From positions 1-24,084 of the forward strand of contig CAZBBL010000018.1 in the NCBI GenBank assembly GCA_964490275.1: a stretch of DNA of 24,084 nucleotides. The letters run 5' to 3'. A program made the position numbers and the translations under genes. Positions 7,791-16,246 of the stretch are shown here, piece by piece. The notes below the pieces were generated by a model. That model was given only the letters and a program-made list of their open reading frames with translations, had not been told where the DNA came from and did not search any database. This DNA is from JAGBWK01 sp964490275. GTDB lineage: Bacteria > Bacteroidota > Bacteroidia > Bacteroidales > Muribaculaceae. The stretch's first letter is position 1. Each line of letters begins with the position of its first letter.

Positions 7791-10238
7791 TTAGGAAAGC
7801 TCGACGACTGTGATGCCTGCGCCGCCAAAGCGCACATCCTCGTCGCGTGCCGAGGTGACCGACGGTATGCTGTTGAGATATTGGCGGATGCTCTGACGCA
7901 AAGCTCCGGTGCCTGTGCCATGTAGTATGCGCACGCGGCCGGCGTTAAACTGTATGGCATCGTCAATAAAATAGGTGACCGCTTGCAGAGCTTCGTCAAC
8001 TCTCATGCCCCTGACGTCGATTTCTTGCTTGAAATTGAGCTGCTTGTCGCGAATAGAGTCGGTAGTGGCCGAGCTGACAAACGAATCTTTCTTTGCTCCC
8101 GACGATGGTTTGGCCATAGTAGGCTCAAGTCGGTCGATCGACGCCGTGGTTTTAAACATACCAAACGAGACGGTGGCACGGTTGCCAGATATCTCCATTA
8201 TAGTGCCGACGGTTGTTTGTCCGTTAAGGCGTACGTTGTCGCCAACGGCAAGCTGCTTGGGCTTTATGGGCTTGGCCGGGGCTTGTTTCTTATGCTTCGG
8301 CGCTTTTTTAAGCAAAGGATGCTCGGCGTCGTGACCATTGCCCTCGAGCGAAGTCTTCTCTTGGCGCAATTTTTCGCGAGCGGCACGCGTGCGCTCTTTC
8401 TCGGCTTGCACGCTGCGTATCTCGCGAATAGTGCGTTCGACGGTGGCATTGCTGCTGTCGAGTATTTGTTTGGCTTGCTCTTTAGCGTCGGAAATGATTT
8501 CGCGACGAGCCTGACGCAGAGTGTCGGCGTCGTGCTCATATTGAGCCAACACCTCCTGTATTTTTTTCTCTTTTTGGCGTATCTGCTGACGTTTATTCTC
8601 CCAATATCGCTTATCGCGAGCTATGTCAAGAAGGTATTTGTCGAGGTTTACATAGTCGCTGCCGGCAATGTCTTCGGCTTCGGCAATGACCGTGGCCGGC
8701 AACCCCGTTTTGCGAGCAATCTCGATTGCAAACGAGCTGCCCGGATTGCCTATCGACAAACGAAATGTGGGTTGCATCAAGTGGCGGTCGTATAGCATTG
8801 AGCCGTTGATTAATCCCGGCGTATCTTCAGCAAAGTTTTTGAGATTTTGGAAGTGAGTGGTGATAACTCCCCACGCACGGTTGTCGTTGAAATTGTGGAG
8901 TATGGCTTGAGCTATGGCGCCACCGATTTGTGGCTCGGTGCCGCCTCCAAACTCGTCGATGAGCAGTAGGGTAGACGCGTCGGAGTTTTGCAAGAAAAAC
9001 TTCATGTTGCGCAGGTGAGAGCTATACGTGCTGAGATCATCCTCAATCGATTGGTCGTCGCCGATATCGATAAAGATGTTGTCGAAAATGCCGATATGAG
9101 AGTTTTCATACACCGGTGGCAATACGCCCGCTTGCGACATATATTGTATTATTCCGACGGTTTTCAGGCATACCGACTTGCCACCGGCGTTTGGCCCCGA
9201 TATTACCAATATGCGGTTGTCGGCCGACAATGTAATGTCGAGCGGCACAATCTCTTTGCCGTGACGGCGCAGCGACTCGAGCAATACCGGATGGATAGCG
9301 TGATACCACTCCAATTCGCGCTCCTTGGAGAGATTTGGCAGGCATCCTCCAATCTCTATTGCATAGAGCGCTTTGGCTCGTATGAAATCAAAAATGGCTG
9401 CTTGAGCAATCGAAGATATGATGGCGTCGATGTCGGGGCGTATCATGTCGGTCAGCTGCAAAAGTATGCGATTTATCTCGCGTTTCTCTTCGATTTGCAG
9501 TTGGCGTATGCGGTTGTTGGCTTCGACCATTTCTGCCGGCTCGATATAAAAAGTTTTTCCCGAAGCCGATTCGTCGTGGACAATACCATTGATTTTGCGT
9601 TTGTTCATCGGCGACACCGGCAATACCAAACGCCCGTCGCGCACGGCCGGTGTGGCATCGGGCTCGATATAGCCGTTGTCGATTGCTCGAGCCATCACGC
9701 GACGCATCGTAGAGTTGAGCGACGCTTGCGCCGACGATAATTGTCGGCGTATGTCGGCAAGCTCTGCCGAGGCTGAGTCTTTTACTTCGCCAAAGCGGTC
9801 GATGGTACGGCCAATAGCTGTCTCCACATCGCGAAATGTGGTGAGCTCCAACGCCAATGCATTGAGCAAAGGGTAGGGGGTCGCCCCTTCATCGTCGCGA
9901 CGTGAACGAAAATATCCCTCGATGACATTGATAGTTGTGAGCGAACGCTGTAGCGAAAGCAGCTCGTCGCAACTCAGCGCCGTGCCAATGACTTTGGCTC
10001 TCGCCAACATGGTGTCTGTGTCTGATAAATGGCCTATAGCCAATTGATCGTCAGAGAGCATTATGGCTCGCATTTCGGCTGTCGATTGCAACCTGTGGGC
10101 CACTACGTCAAAGTCGGTGGCAAAGTTGAGGTCGGCCAATGCAGCGAGCTTGCCCGGCTGAGACGAACAGAGCTTCACGATATTGTCGCGAACTACGTTA
10201 AAACCTATCTTATTTTCGAAATTTTCGGGATATGTCAC
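7791..10238 (-). CDS. mutS2: MutS2 family ATPase/endonuclease
   Basis: MutS2 proteins act on branched DNA or collided ribosomes rather than in mismatch repair. With a GTG start at 10238 (MTYPENFENKIGF) this one is 815 residues. It shows the MutS core and ATPase: Walker A GPNAGGKS near 348-355 and Walker B with DEFGGGTEP near 428-436. Then come a charged coiled coil near 495-605, a KOW-like stretch near 665-700 and a C-terminal Smr domain with DVRGMRVDEAL and HGTGTGALR. An ATG at 10307 is in frame, but a -7 box at 10265-10272 lies inside that extension, and conservation with Bacteroidetes relatives as I recall them begins at YPENFE, so the GTG is preferred. All motifs are present. It is convergent with feoAB and divergent from the HdeD-like gene. 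Confidence 0.93.
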   Translation of the reverse strand: MTYPENFENKIGFNVVRDNIVKLCSSQPGKLAALADLNFATDFDVVAHRLQSTAEMRAIMLSDDQLAIGHLSDTDTMLARAKVIGTALSCDELLSLQRSLTTINVIEGYFRSRRDDEGATPYPLLNALALELTTFRDVETAIGRTIDRFGEVKDSASAELADIRRQLSSAQASLNSTMRRVMARAIDNGYIEPDATPAVRDGRLVLPVSPMNKRKINGIVHDESASGKTFYIEPAEMVEANNRIRQLQIEEKREINRILLQLTDMIRPDIDAIISSIAQAAIFDFIRAKALYAIEIGGCLPNLSKERELEWYHAIHPVLLESLRRHGKEIVPLDITLSADNRILVISGPNAGGKSVCLKTVGIIQYMSQAGVLPPVYENSHIGIFDNIFIDIGDDQSIEDDLSTYSSHLRNMKFFLQNSDASTLLLIDEFGGGTEPQIGGAIAQAILHNFNDNRAWGVITTHFQNLKNFAEDTPGLINGSMLYDRHLMQPTFRLSIGNPGSSFAIEIARKTGLPATVIAEAEDIAGSDYVNLDKYLLDIARDKRYWENKRQQIRQKEKKIQEVLAQYEHDADTLRQARREIISDAKEQAKQILDSSNATVERTIREIRSVQAEKERTRAAREKLRQEKTSLEGNGHDAEHPLLKKAPKHKKQAPAKPIKPKQLAVGDNVRLNGQTTVGTIMEISGNRATVSFGMFKTTASIDRLEPTMAKPSSGAKKDSFVSSATTDSIRDKQLNFKQEIDVRGMRVDEALQAVTYFIDDAIQFNAGRVRILHGTGTGALRQSIRQYLNSIPSVTSARDEDVRFGGAGITVVELS

Positions 10239-10264
10239 GGTGGCGGATATATTTTTTTGAACTG

Positions 10265-10272
10265 CAAAATTA
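10265..10272 (-). promoter_or_regulatory. -7 box of the mutS2 promoter
   Basis: The minus strand reads TAATTTTG, a perfect TAnnTTTG match, preceded by a T-run and CG. Transcription should start near 10258, about 20 bases before the GTG at 10238, which supports that start. A small palindrome, CAGCC-AC-GGCTG (10286-10297), sits in the -33 area, where a TTTG box is missing. Confidence 0.5.
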
Positions 10273-10370
10273 CGAAAAAAACTTTCAGCCACGGCTGCGA
10301 TAAACAAATTTTAGGTAGCTATTGTTATTATTGGACAAAAAACTAATGGGTACTTTAATTTATTAATACT

Positions 10371-10928
10371 ATGAAAGCTTTAAAATTTAATTATTGGGGA
10401 CAATCCAAATATTGGTGGGTAGTCCTGCTGGTCGGAATCTTATTGGTCATAGGTGGCTTTGCCTATTGGATTTGGCCTGCAACCGGCTTTGCCTTAGCTT
10501 CGCAAATTTTTGGATGGCTACTGATTTTGGCCGGAGTCGTACAGATTTGTGTCTCGGCCTCGGCCAATCGTCCTAAAGGATGGGGTTGGTGGCTCGCCGG
10601 AGGCATGATCGACCTCTTCGTCGGCTTTGTAGTCGTCAGAAGCATCATCGTCTCAGAGATTCTCTTCCCATATTTTCTCGCTTTAGTGTTTATCTTTTGG
10701 GGTGTCAGCGCCGTCATTGGCGGAGCAAGTCAGCGCCATCGTCAATATTGGTGGCTGTCGATAGTCAACGGCATATTGCTGATGCTCATCGGATTTTTGT
10801 TTATCGAATCGGGCTATCTTCAAGATATGATGATGGTCAGCTTCTTGTCGACATTGGCCTTTATCTATTGGGGATTTACCTTGGCCATTACAGCCTATGA
10901 GATGCGCCCCGACCAACCCGAAAAGTGA
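10371..10928 (+). CDS. HdeD/DUF308-family membrane protein
   Basis: The 185-residue protein is almost entirely hydrophobic, with six predicted membrane segments in three pairs, near residues 16-36, 43-63, 73-93, 97-117, 126-146 and 152-175. Short charged turns follow the pairs (NRPKGWG, SQRHRQYW). This is the DUF308 / HdeD layout; E. coli HdeD is linked to acid resistance, but the molecular function of the family is unknown. The protein begins MKALKFNYWGQSKYWW and ends in a hydrophilic tail. It stands alone, divergent from mutS2 (132 bases between starts) and followed by a terminator-like hairpin, so it is probably monocistronic. I see no clean Bacteroidetes promoter in front of it. An acid- or envelope-stress role would be inference only. 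Confidence 0.8.
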   Translation: MKALKFNYWGQSKYWWVVLLVGILLVIGGFAYWIWPATGFALASQIFGWLLILAGVVQICVSASANRPKGWGWWLAGGMIDLFVGFVVVRSIIVSEILFPYFLALVFIFWGVSAVIGGASQRHRQYWWLSIVNGILLMLIGFLFIESGYLQDMMMVSFLSTLAFIYWGFTLAITAYEMRPDQPEK

Positions 10929-10962
10929 TAAGATAGTCGACGAGGCTGACCTCGCCGTAATT

Positions 10963-11025
10963 AGAGCGATGTCGCGCCAAATCAGACGTTTGAGTTGGTC
11001 GACATCGCTCTTGTTTTGTCTGTTT
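10963..11025 (+). terminator. Terminator-like hairpin after the HdeD-like gene
   Basis: AGAGCGATGTCG (10963-10974) and its exact reverse complement CGACATCGCTCT (11000-11011) form a 12-base stem, followed by T-rich sequence. The 25-base loop is unusually long, though CCAA/TTGG inside it can extend the fold. A smaller stem, CGAGG-CTGA-CCTCG, lies just before it at 10941-10954. Confidence 0.6.
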
Positions 11026-11052
11026 ATTCCAAAAAACTTATTTTTTTGAGCA

Positions 11053-11088
11053 TTTGACTCTATGATTTGAAAAAAATGATTAGTTTTG
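11053..11088 (+). promoter_or_regulatory. Promoter of the Trp/Tyr/Gly-rich protein and OmpP1-like pair
   Basis: TAGTTTTG at 11081-11088 matches TAnnTTTG perfectly. A TTTG at 11053-11056 is 24 bases upstream, slightly longer than the 20-base spacing of the other promoters here. The leader to the ATG at 11157 would be about 60 bases. Confidence 0.45.
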
Positions 11089-11156
11089 TATTGTGATGAC
11101 TATTGTTAAACTTTCATCGCATCAAAATGTCTAAGAAATAAAAATTGAAGACAATT

Positions 11157-12350
11157 ATGAAAATCGAACGCTCACTTTTTTTGTCGGCTGTGATGTTGGT
11201 ATTGCCGTCGGTGGCTTTCGCCCAAAGCTATTACGACGACGACATCTACTATGACGCTTCAAAAGCTAAGAAAGAGAAGAAAGAGGTCGTCACCAAATCT
11301 TCGTCATCATCTTCTTCTTCTGCAAAGGGCAATATTTTGGCTAAAGGCAATGATGGTAACATCTACGTCGTAACCCCCGAAGGGAACGCTTATCCTACTT
11401 CGGCAGTCAATTTCCAAGGCGCCGACTCTTATGATGTAAACTCGGGCAGTACTCGCGACGTCGATGAATACAATCGTCGCTACACTTCCGACGATATTGT
11501 CGCTTCCGACTCGCTCCAACGCGACAACTTCGCCAATACTCGTATGATTGAAAAATTTTATAATCCCGATATCGTTGTCGGCTCGGGCGACGACGACTTG
11601 ATGCAATATTATCAGTCGTCAGACCCCACCGAAGTCAATATCTACGTCAGCTCTCCTTGGGCTTATGGCTATGGTTACGGTTATCCCTACTACTCTTCCT
11701 ACTATTGGAATCGTTGGAATTGGGGTTGGGGATGGGACCCCTGGTACACCTCATGGTATGGCCCGGGTTGGTATGGCGACCCATATTGGGCTTGGAGCTG
11801 GGGCTGGGATCCTTGGTTCACACCCGGTTGGGGCTACACATGGGGCCATCACCATCACGGATGGGATGGCTGGGGTGGCGGCTTCGCTCACCATCAGTCA
11901 TCGCCCGGCGCAATGCGTCCCCACAATCAGGGCAACATAGCTCAAGGCGCAGGTGGCCGTCGTGGCACAGGCTTCAACGGAGCACGCCCCTCATCGGCTA
12001 ATGCCGGCGGTTATCGCAACAGCGGCGTTAACCCATCGTCAATGGGTGGCAGCTATCGTGGCAGCGCAGGCACTCGTCCTTCAGCCGGTTCGTATGGCGG
12101 TGGCGGTCGCACATCGCGCCCCAATGCCGGTACGGTAATCAACAATTCGGGTAGCTTTGGTTCGGGTAGCAGCTACGGTGGCGGTTATCGCTCTTCGGGC
12201 AACTCCTACAACTCAAGTTCAACTCGTTCTTCGGGCAGCAATTACCATAGCTCGGGCTCATCTTCGAGCGGCTCTCGCGGCAGCTACAGCGGTGGCAGCC
12301 ATAGCAGTGGTAGCCACAGTGGTGGCGGTGGCCGTGGAGGCAGACACTAA
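11157..12350 (+). CDS. Secreted Trp/Tyr/Gly-rich low-complexity protein of unknown function
   Basis: I do not recognise a functional family. The 397-residue product starts with a Sec signal peptide (about residues 1-22, ending AFA before QSYYDDD), so it is exported. Then come an acidic/lysine stretch with an eight-serine run (48-55) and a moderately ordered region (about 58-160). An aromatic block (about 167-240) follows with 18 tryptophans in some 75 residues, many tyrosines, two WGWDPW copies and four consecutive histidines (231-234). The tail (about 245-397) is almost only Gly, Ser, Arg, Asn and Tyr. The ATG at 11157 is preferred to a TTG at 11145 because it begins the signal peptide directly. 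The OmpP1-like gene follows 46 bases later and probably shares the transcript. A surface, matrix or metal-binding role is conceivable but unproven. Confidence 0.8.
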   Translation: MKIERSLFLSAVMLVLPSVAFAQSYYDDDIYYDASKAKKEKKEVVTKSSSSSSSSAKGNILAKGNDGNIYVVTPEGNAYPTSAVNFQGADSYDVNSGSTRDVDEYNRRYTSDDIVASDSLQRDNFANTRMIEKFYNPDIVVGSGDDDLMQYYQSSDPTEVNIYVSSPWAYGYGYGYPYYSSYYWNRWNWGWGWDPWYTSWYGPGWYGDPYWAWSWGWDPWFTPGWGYTWGHHHHGWDGWGGGFAHHQSSPGAMRPHNQGNIAQGAGGRRGTGFNGARPSSANAGGYRNSGVNPSSMGGSYRGSAGTRPSAGSYGGGGRTSRPNAGTVINNSGSFGSGSSYGGGYRSSGNSYNSSSTRSSGSNYHSSGSSSSGSRGSYSGGSHSSGSHSGGGGRGGRH

Positions 12351-12396
12351 TGCCAAAATCAACTCCTTTTTGAATCAACGATAAAAATCATTAAGC

Positions 12397-13965
12397 ATGA
12401 AAAAAATAGCATTGGCAGCATTGGTCGCTGCCGTCCCGGTCTCAATGATGGCTCAAAGCGCTATCAGCGCCTATGAGTTGTCGCAAAGCGATTTGCGAGG
12501 CACGGCGCGATTTATGTCAATGGCAGGCGCATTCGGCGCTCTTGGCGGCGACCTGTCAACTCTCAATCAAAACCCTGCCGGTATCGGTGTCTACCGTTCA
12601 AGCGAAATCGGCGTTACCGTCGACTTCAATATGGCCAGCTCTGATGCTGCCGGCTCTAAATGGAATAAAACCCACGTTTATTGCAACAACTTTGGCTATA
12701 TCGGAGCTATTAACACCAACAACGACGTGATGCCCTACTTCCAATGGGGTGCCACATATTCTCGTTCGGCTTCTTTCGACCGTAATTTCCGTGGCAGAAT
12801 CGACAACTTGGGCACATCAATGTCTAATTATGTCGCCAACTTTACAAATGCATCGCCCTCGACACTCGGCCAATCTACCTCTTACGACCCCTACACTCAG
12901 TCGAGCGCCGATTGGTTGAGCATCCTCGCCTACAACTCTTATTTAATTAACCCTATCGGCAATTCGTCGACATATCAAGGTTTGTATGACGAGTCAACCA
13001 CAACCGGCAATTCTGAGTTCAGGGTTCAAGAGCGTGGCTACATCGACGAATACTCCATCAACTTTGGCGGTAACTTTGTCAACACCGTCTATTGGGGTAT
13101 GGGATTTGGCATCACCGATTTGAGCTATACCCAAAATGCATTCTACGATGAAGAGCTCCAAAACGCCAGCATCGCTACTGCAACCGGCAACAGTGGCAGC
13201 GTCGAAACCGGCAACGCCTACTATGCTTTAAGCAACTATAAACACGTCTCGGGTACCGGCTTCAACTACAAGATTGGCGCCATCTACAAACCCATCAACG
13301 AGCTGCGCTTTGGTTTGGCTTTCCATACTCCTACTTGGTACACGCTCTCTGAAAGCTACGACAGCAATGTCCAATATAGCTACGCATCGAAAGCCGGTGA
13401 GGGCACTGCCTATAGCGGATTGGCCTACTACGATTGGCGCCTGAAAACACCTTGGAAGATGATTGTCAGCGCTGCCGGAGTCATTGGCGGTCGCTTTATC
13501 CTTAGCGCCGACTATGAATATGGTGGCACAAAGAGCATGACTGTCTCCGACGACGACAACAACGAGTATGTCGACGTTTCCGACGATATCGACTATTATT
13601 TCAAGCCGACCAACACATTCCGTATCGGTGCCGAATATCGTATCACACCCCAATTTAGCGTCCGTGCCGGTTTTGCTACCACATCAAGCGGCGTTGAAAA
13701 GAGCGTCATCGATGGCGACGAATATGTCTACACTTCAGGCACAAATCCCGCTTATACTTTCAACAACAATACATATTATTATACAGCCGGCGTCGGCTAT
13801 CGCGCAGGCGGTTTCTATGCCGACTTGGCCTATGTCAACAAACATCGCTCATCGGTCTACACTCCCTTCTCTTCGTTTGACGACGGCGGTTGGGTCTACA
13901 ACCCATATTGCGATGTAAAAACCAACAATAATAATATCGTACTCAGTGTCGGTTACAAATTCTGA
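12397..13965 (+). CDS. OmpP1/FadL/TodX-family outer-membrane barrel
   Basis: This 522-residue protein has a signal peptide (about 1-19, ending MMAQ) followed by the N-terminal hatch-like region of FadL-type transporters, with LRGTARFMSMAGAFGALGGD and then LNQNPAGIGVYR. The remainder is alternating amphipathic strands rich in aromatic residues, ending VLSVGYKF with the terminal Phe expected for BamA-dependent insertion. FadL/TodX proteins carry hydrophobic compounds through the outer membrane. Bacteroidetes members are often labelled 'hemin receptor' on thin evidence, so the substrate is left open. It follows the Trp/Tyr/Gly-rich gene by 46 bases with no promoter or terminator visible between them, and is followed by a strong hairpin terminator. 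Length and ends look complete. Confidence 0.87.
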   Translation: MKKIALAALVAAVPVSMMAQSAISAYELSQSDLRGTARFMSMAGAFGALGGDLSTLNQNPAGIGVYRSSEIGVTVDFNMASSDAAGSKWNKTHVYCNNFGYIGAINTNNDVMPYFQWGATYSRSASFDRNFRGRIDNLGTSMSNYVANFTNASPSTLGQSTSYDPYTQSSADWLSILAYNSYLINPIGNSSTYQGLYDESTTTGNSEFRVQERGYIDEYSINFGGNFVNTVYWGMGFGITDLSYTQNAFYDEELQNASIATATGNSGSVETGNAYYALSNYKHVSGTGFNYKIGAIYKPINELRFGLAFHTPTWYTLSESYDSNVQYSYASKAGEGTAYSGLAYYDWRLKTPWKMIVSAAGVIGGRFILSADYEYGGTKSMTVSDDDNNEYVDVSDDIDYYFKPTNTFRIGAEYRITPQFSVRAGFATTSSGVEKSVIDGDEYVYTSGTNPAYTFNNNTYYYTAGVGYRAGGFYADLAYVNKHRSSVYTPFSSFDDGGWVYNPYCDVKTNNNNIVLSVGYKF

Positions 13966-13988
13966 TTCCGACTAAACTATCGTCTACT

Positions 13989-14026
13989 ACATGGAGGGGG
14001 CCACACGCGTTTCCCTCCATGTTTTG
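13989..14026 (+). terminator. Rho-independent terminator after the OmpP1-like gene
   Basis: ACATGGAGGG (13989-13998) pairs perfectly with CCCTCCATGT (14013-14022), with a 14-base loop whose edges can add G-U pairs, followed by TTT. It ends the 11157-13965 transcript 24 bases before the next ATG. Confidence 0.8.
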
Positions 14027-14049
14027 CTAAGCACAGAGCGCTTCGACTA

Positions 14050-16062
14050 ATGAAAAAATCAGCATCCAACAGCAATATCGACCTCGACAACCCCGAGTTT
14101 CAAAATGTATGGAAACTTGTGTCATACACCCATCAGAGCGTGTTTATGACCGGTAAAGCCGGCACCGGCAAAACCACTTTCCTAAAATATATTCAGGAAA
14201 ACACTCGCAAAAAATTTGTTGTCCTTGCCCCTACCGGTATCGCTGCTGTAAATGCCGGAGGTGTCACCCTACATTCCTTCTTCAAAATACCATTCAAACC
14301 GTTGCTCCCCGACGACCCCGATTTCAAGGTGTCGCGACTGCGCAAACGCCTGAAATATTCCAAATCTCATGCCAAACTGATAAAGGAGTTACAGTTGATT
14401 ATCATCGACGAAATTTCGATGGTGCGCGCCGACATTATAGATTTCATTGATAAAGTGCTGCGAGTCTACTCAGGCAATATGCGCGAGCCGTTTGGCGGCA
14501 AACAATTGCTCCTCGTTGGTGATATCTTTCAGCTCGAACCTGTTGTCACTTCCGATATGCGCGAAGTGCTTCGACACACATATAGCAACTCATATTTCTT
14601 CTCTGCCTTAGCTTTTAAAGAGTTGTCGATTGTGCCAATCGAGCTTCAAAAAGTCTACCGTCAAGAAGACCCCACGTTTGTCAATCTCTTAGATCGCTTT
14701 CGCGTCGGAATGCCTTCTGCCGAGGATATCTCGGCTCTGAACCAGCGTGTGGCTCCCGACTATGAGCCTTCGGGCGACAGCCTTGTGATGACGCTCGCCA
14801 CACGTCGAGATATGGTCGACTCTATCAACACCAACCGCCTCGCTCAACTCAAATCAAAAGAGTTTACATTCGACGGCAAGGTCGAAGGCGATTTCCCCGA
14901 AGCCTCTTTGCCGGCACCGAAACAACTTACTCTCAAAGTGGGCGCTCAAGTGGTTTTTGTCAAAAACGACTTCGAACGCCGTTGGGTCAACGGCACCGTA
15001 GGTCGCGTATATAGCCTCTCCGACGATGAGCTCGAAATCGAGCTCGAAGGTGGTCAACGCCACCATGTCGAAATCAATCGTTGGGAAAACATAGTCTATC
15101 AATACGACGAACAAACAAAACGCGTCATCGAGAAGGTCGTAGGCGCTTATGAACAATATCCTCTGCGCTTGGCTTGGGCGCTGACTATCCACAAAAGCCA
15201 GGGCCTGACCTTCAACAACGTGGTGATTGACATCGGTCGCGGTGCGTTTACTTCGGGGCAAACCTATGTGGCCCTGAGCCGCTGCACCTCGCTCGATGGC
15301 ATCATATTGCGCAGCTCGGTCAACCAACGCGATGCCTTTGTCAATCCTTCGATTATCGAATTTTCAGGTGAGTTCAACAACGGCAGTAGGGTAGAGGAAG
15401 CCCTCTCCGGAGCATCAGCCGACGACTCTTATTGCCGCGCGTCGAAAGCCTTCGATGACGGCAATTATCGCGCAGCCGTCGACTTATTAGCCGAGGCTAT
15501 ATCTGCTCGCAATGATTTGCGACGCGAGTCGGTGCGTCGCCTTATTAGCCGTAAACTCTCTCGCATCAAACAGCTTGAAAGCAATGTCGAACTGCTGACG
15601 TCAAAACTCGCAGAAGATGCCAAACGCTTCCGCGAATTAGCCAACGAATATGTTTCTATGGGCGTTTATTGCCTCGAAGATGCCGGCGATTTCACCGCCG
15701 CTATCGCCAACTTCAACAAGGCTCTGAATTTGGCTCCCGACTATGGCGAAGCTCTTTATCAGCGTGGCCTCGCTTATGAGCTTGGTGGCGATACCAAAGC
15801 CGCTATCAAAGATTTGAGGGCAGCGTCTCAGTTGGCTGAAAATGTGAAATATGAATTGGCTTTGGCCAAAATCTATATGTCAAACGACAATCTCCACGAG
15901 GCGCTCAATACCCTCTTGATAGCCGTCAATCGCTATAAAAATGAGCCCGATGTGCACTTGAGTCTCGCTCAGCTCTACGATAAAATCGGCGACGAGGAGT
16001 CGGCTGATTACCATCGCGCCACAGCCAAAAAACTTCAAAAACGGCGCCAGTCGCGACGCTGA
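14050..16062 (+). CDS. PIF1-like superfamily 1 helicase with C-terminal TPR region
   Basis: The 670-residue protein joins a PIF1/RecD2-type helicase to a repeat domain. Helicase motifs: Walker A GKAGTGKT at 35-42, VLAPTGIAAVNAGG (58-71; motif Ia), IIIDEISMV with DEIS at 120-123 (motif II), VYRQED (motif IV region), LTIHKSQGLTF at 378-388 (motif V region) and YVALSRC near 406 (motif VI). PIF1-family enzymes unwind DNA 5' to 3' and help forks pass G-quadruplexes or bound protein. From about residue 455 the chain becomes helical: a first TPR-like pair (460-493), a short coiled coil, then about three TPR-like units to the end, including FNKALNLAPDYGEALYQRG. TPRs usually bind partner proteins. It starts 24 bases after the preceding terminator and no promoter box was identified, so its transcription start is unclear. 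Confidence 0.88.
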   Translation: MKKSASNSNIDLDNPEFQNVWKLVSYTHQSVFMTGKAGTGKTTFLKYIQENTRKKFVVLAPTGIAAVNAGGVTLHSFFKIPFKPLLPDDPDFKVSRLRKRLKYSKSHAKLIKELQLIIIDEISMVRADIIDFIDKVLRVYSGNMREPFGGKQLLLVGDIFQLEPVVTSDMREVLRHTYSNSYFFSALAFKELSIVPIELQKVYRQEDPTFVNLLDRFRVGMPSAEDISALNQRVAPDYEPSGDSLVMTLATRRDMVDSINTNRLAQLKSKEFTFDGKVEGDFPEASLPAPKQLTLKVGAQVVFVKNDFERRWVNGTVGRVYSLSDDELEIELEGGQRHHVEINRWENIVYQYDEQTKRVIEKVVGAYEQYPLRLAWALTIHKSQGLTFNNVVIDIGRGAFTSGQTYVALSRCTSLDGIILRSSVNQRDAFVNPSIIEFSGEFNNGSRVEEALSGASADDSYCRASKAFDDGNYRAAVDLLAEAISARNDLRRESVRRLISRKLSRIKQLESNVELLTSKLAEDAKRFRELANEYVSMGVYCLEDAGDFTAAIANFNKALNLAPDYGEALYQRGLAYELGGDTKAAIKDLRAASQLAENVKYELALAKIYMSNDNLHEALNTLLIAVNRYKNEPDVHLSLAQLYDKIGDEESADYHRATAKKLQKRRQSRR

Positions 16063-16082
16063 TAAAATATTTAACGCTATTG

Positions 16083-16113
16083 TTGCATTATTGCTGCAGA
16101 TAAATTAAATTTG
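16083..16113 (+). promoter_or_regulatory. Promoter of the FAD oxidoreductase (TTG-N20-TAAATTTG)
   Basis: TTG at 16083-16085, exactly 20 bases, then TAAATTTG at 16106-16113, a perfect -7 box. The predicted start near 16120 leaves a leader of about 125 bases before the ATG at 16247. I see no stable structure or real open frame in that leader. Confidence 0.6.
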
Positions 16114-16246
16114 CGTTGACTTAGTAGTTGCGCTTCTGTGTGTATGTGCATATTACAGCGATTTGCTATTAAATCACGTTTCAACTCGTTTCGTGCGCTC
16201 GACTGCATCTTTATCGATCGTAGTTGTCGTTTAATTCATTCTTCTT

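Noticed and set aside
8988..9740. A 250-codon plus-strand frame inside mutS2
   Set aside because: It is antisense to the MutS core and ATPase region; mutS2 motifs are intact, so the frame is a by-product of codon usage.
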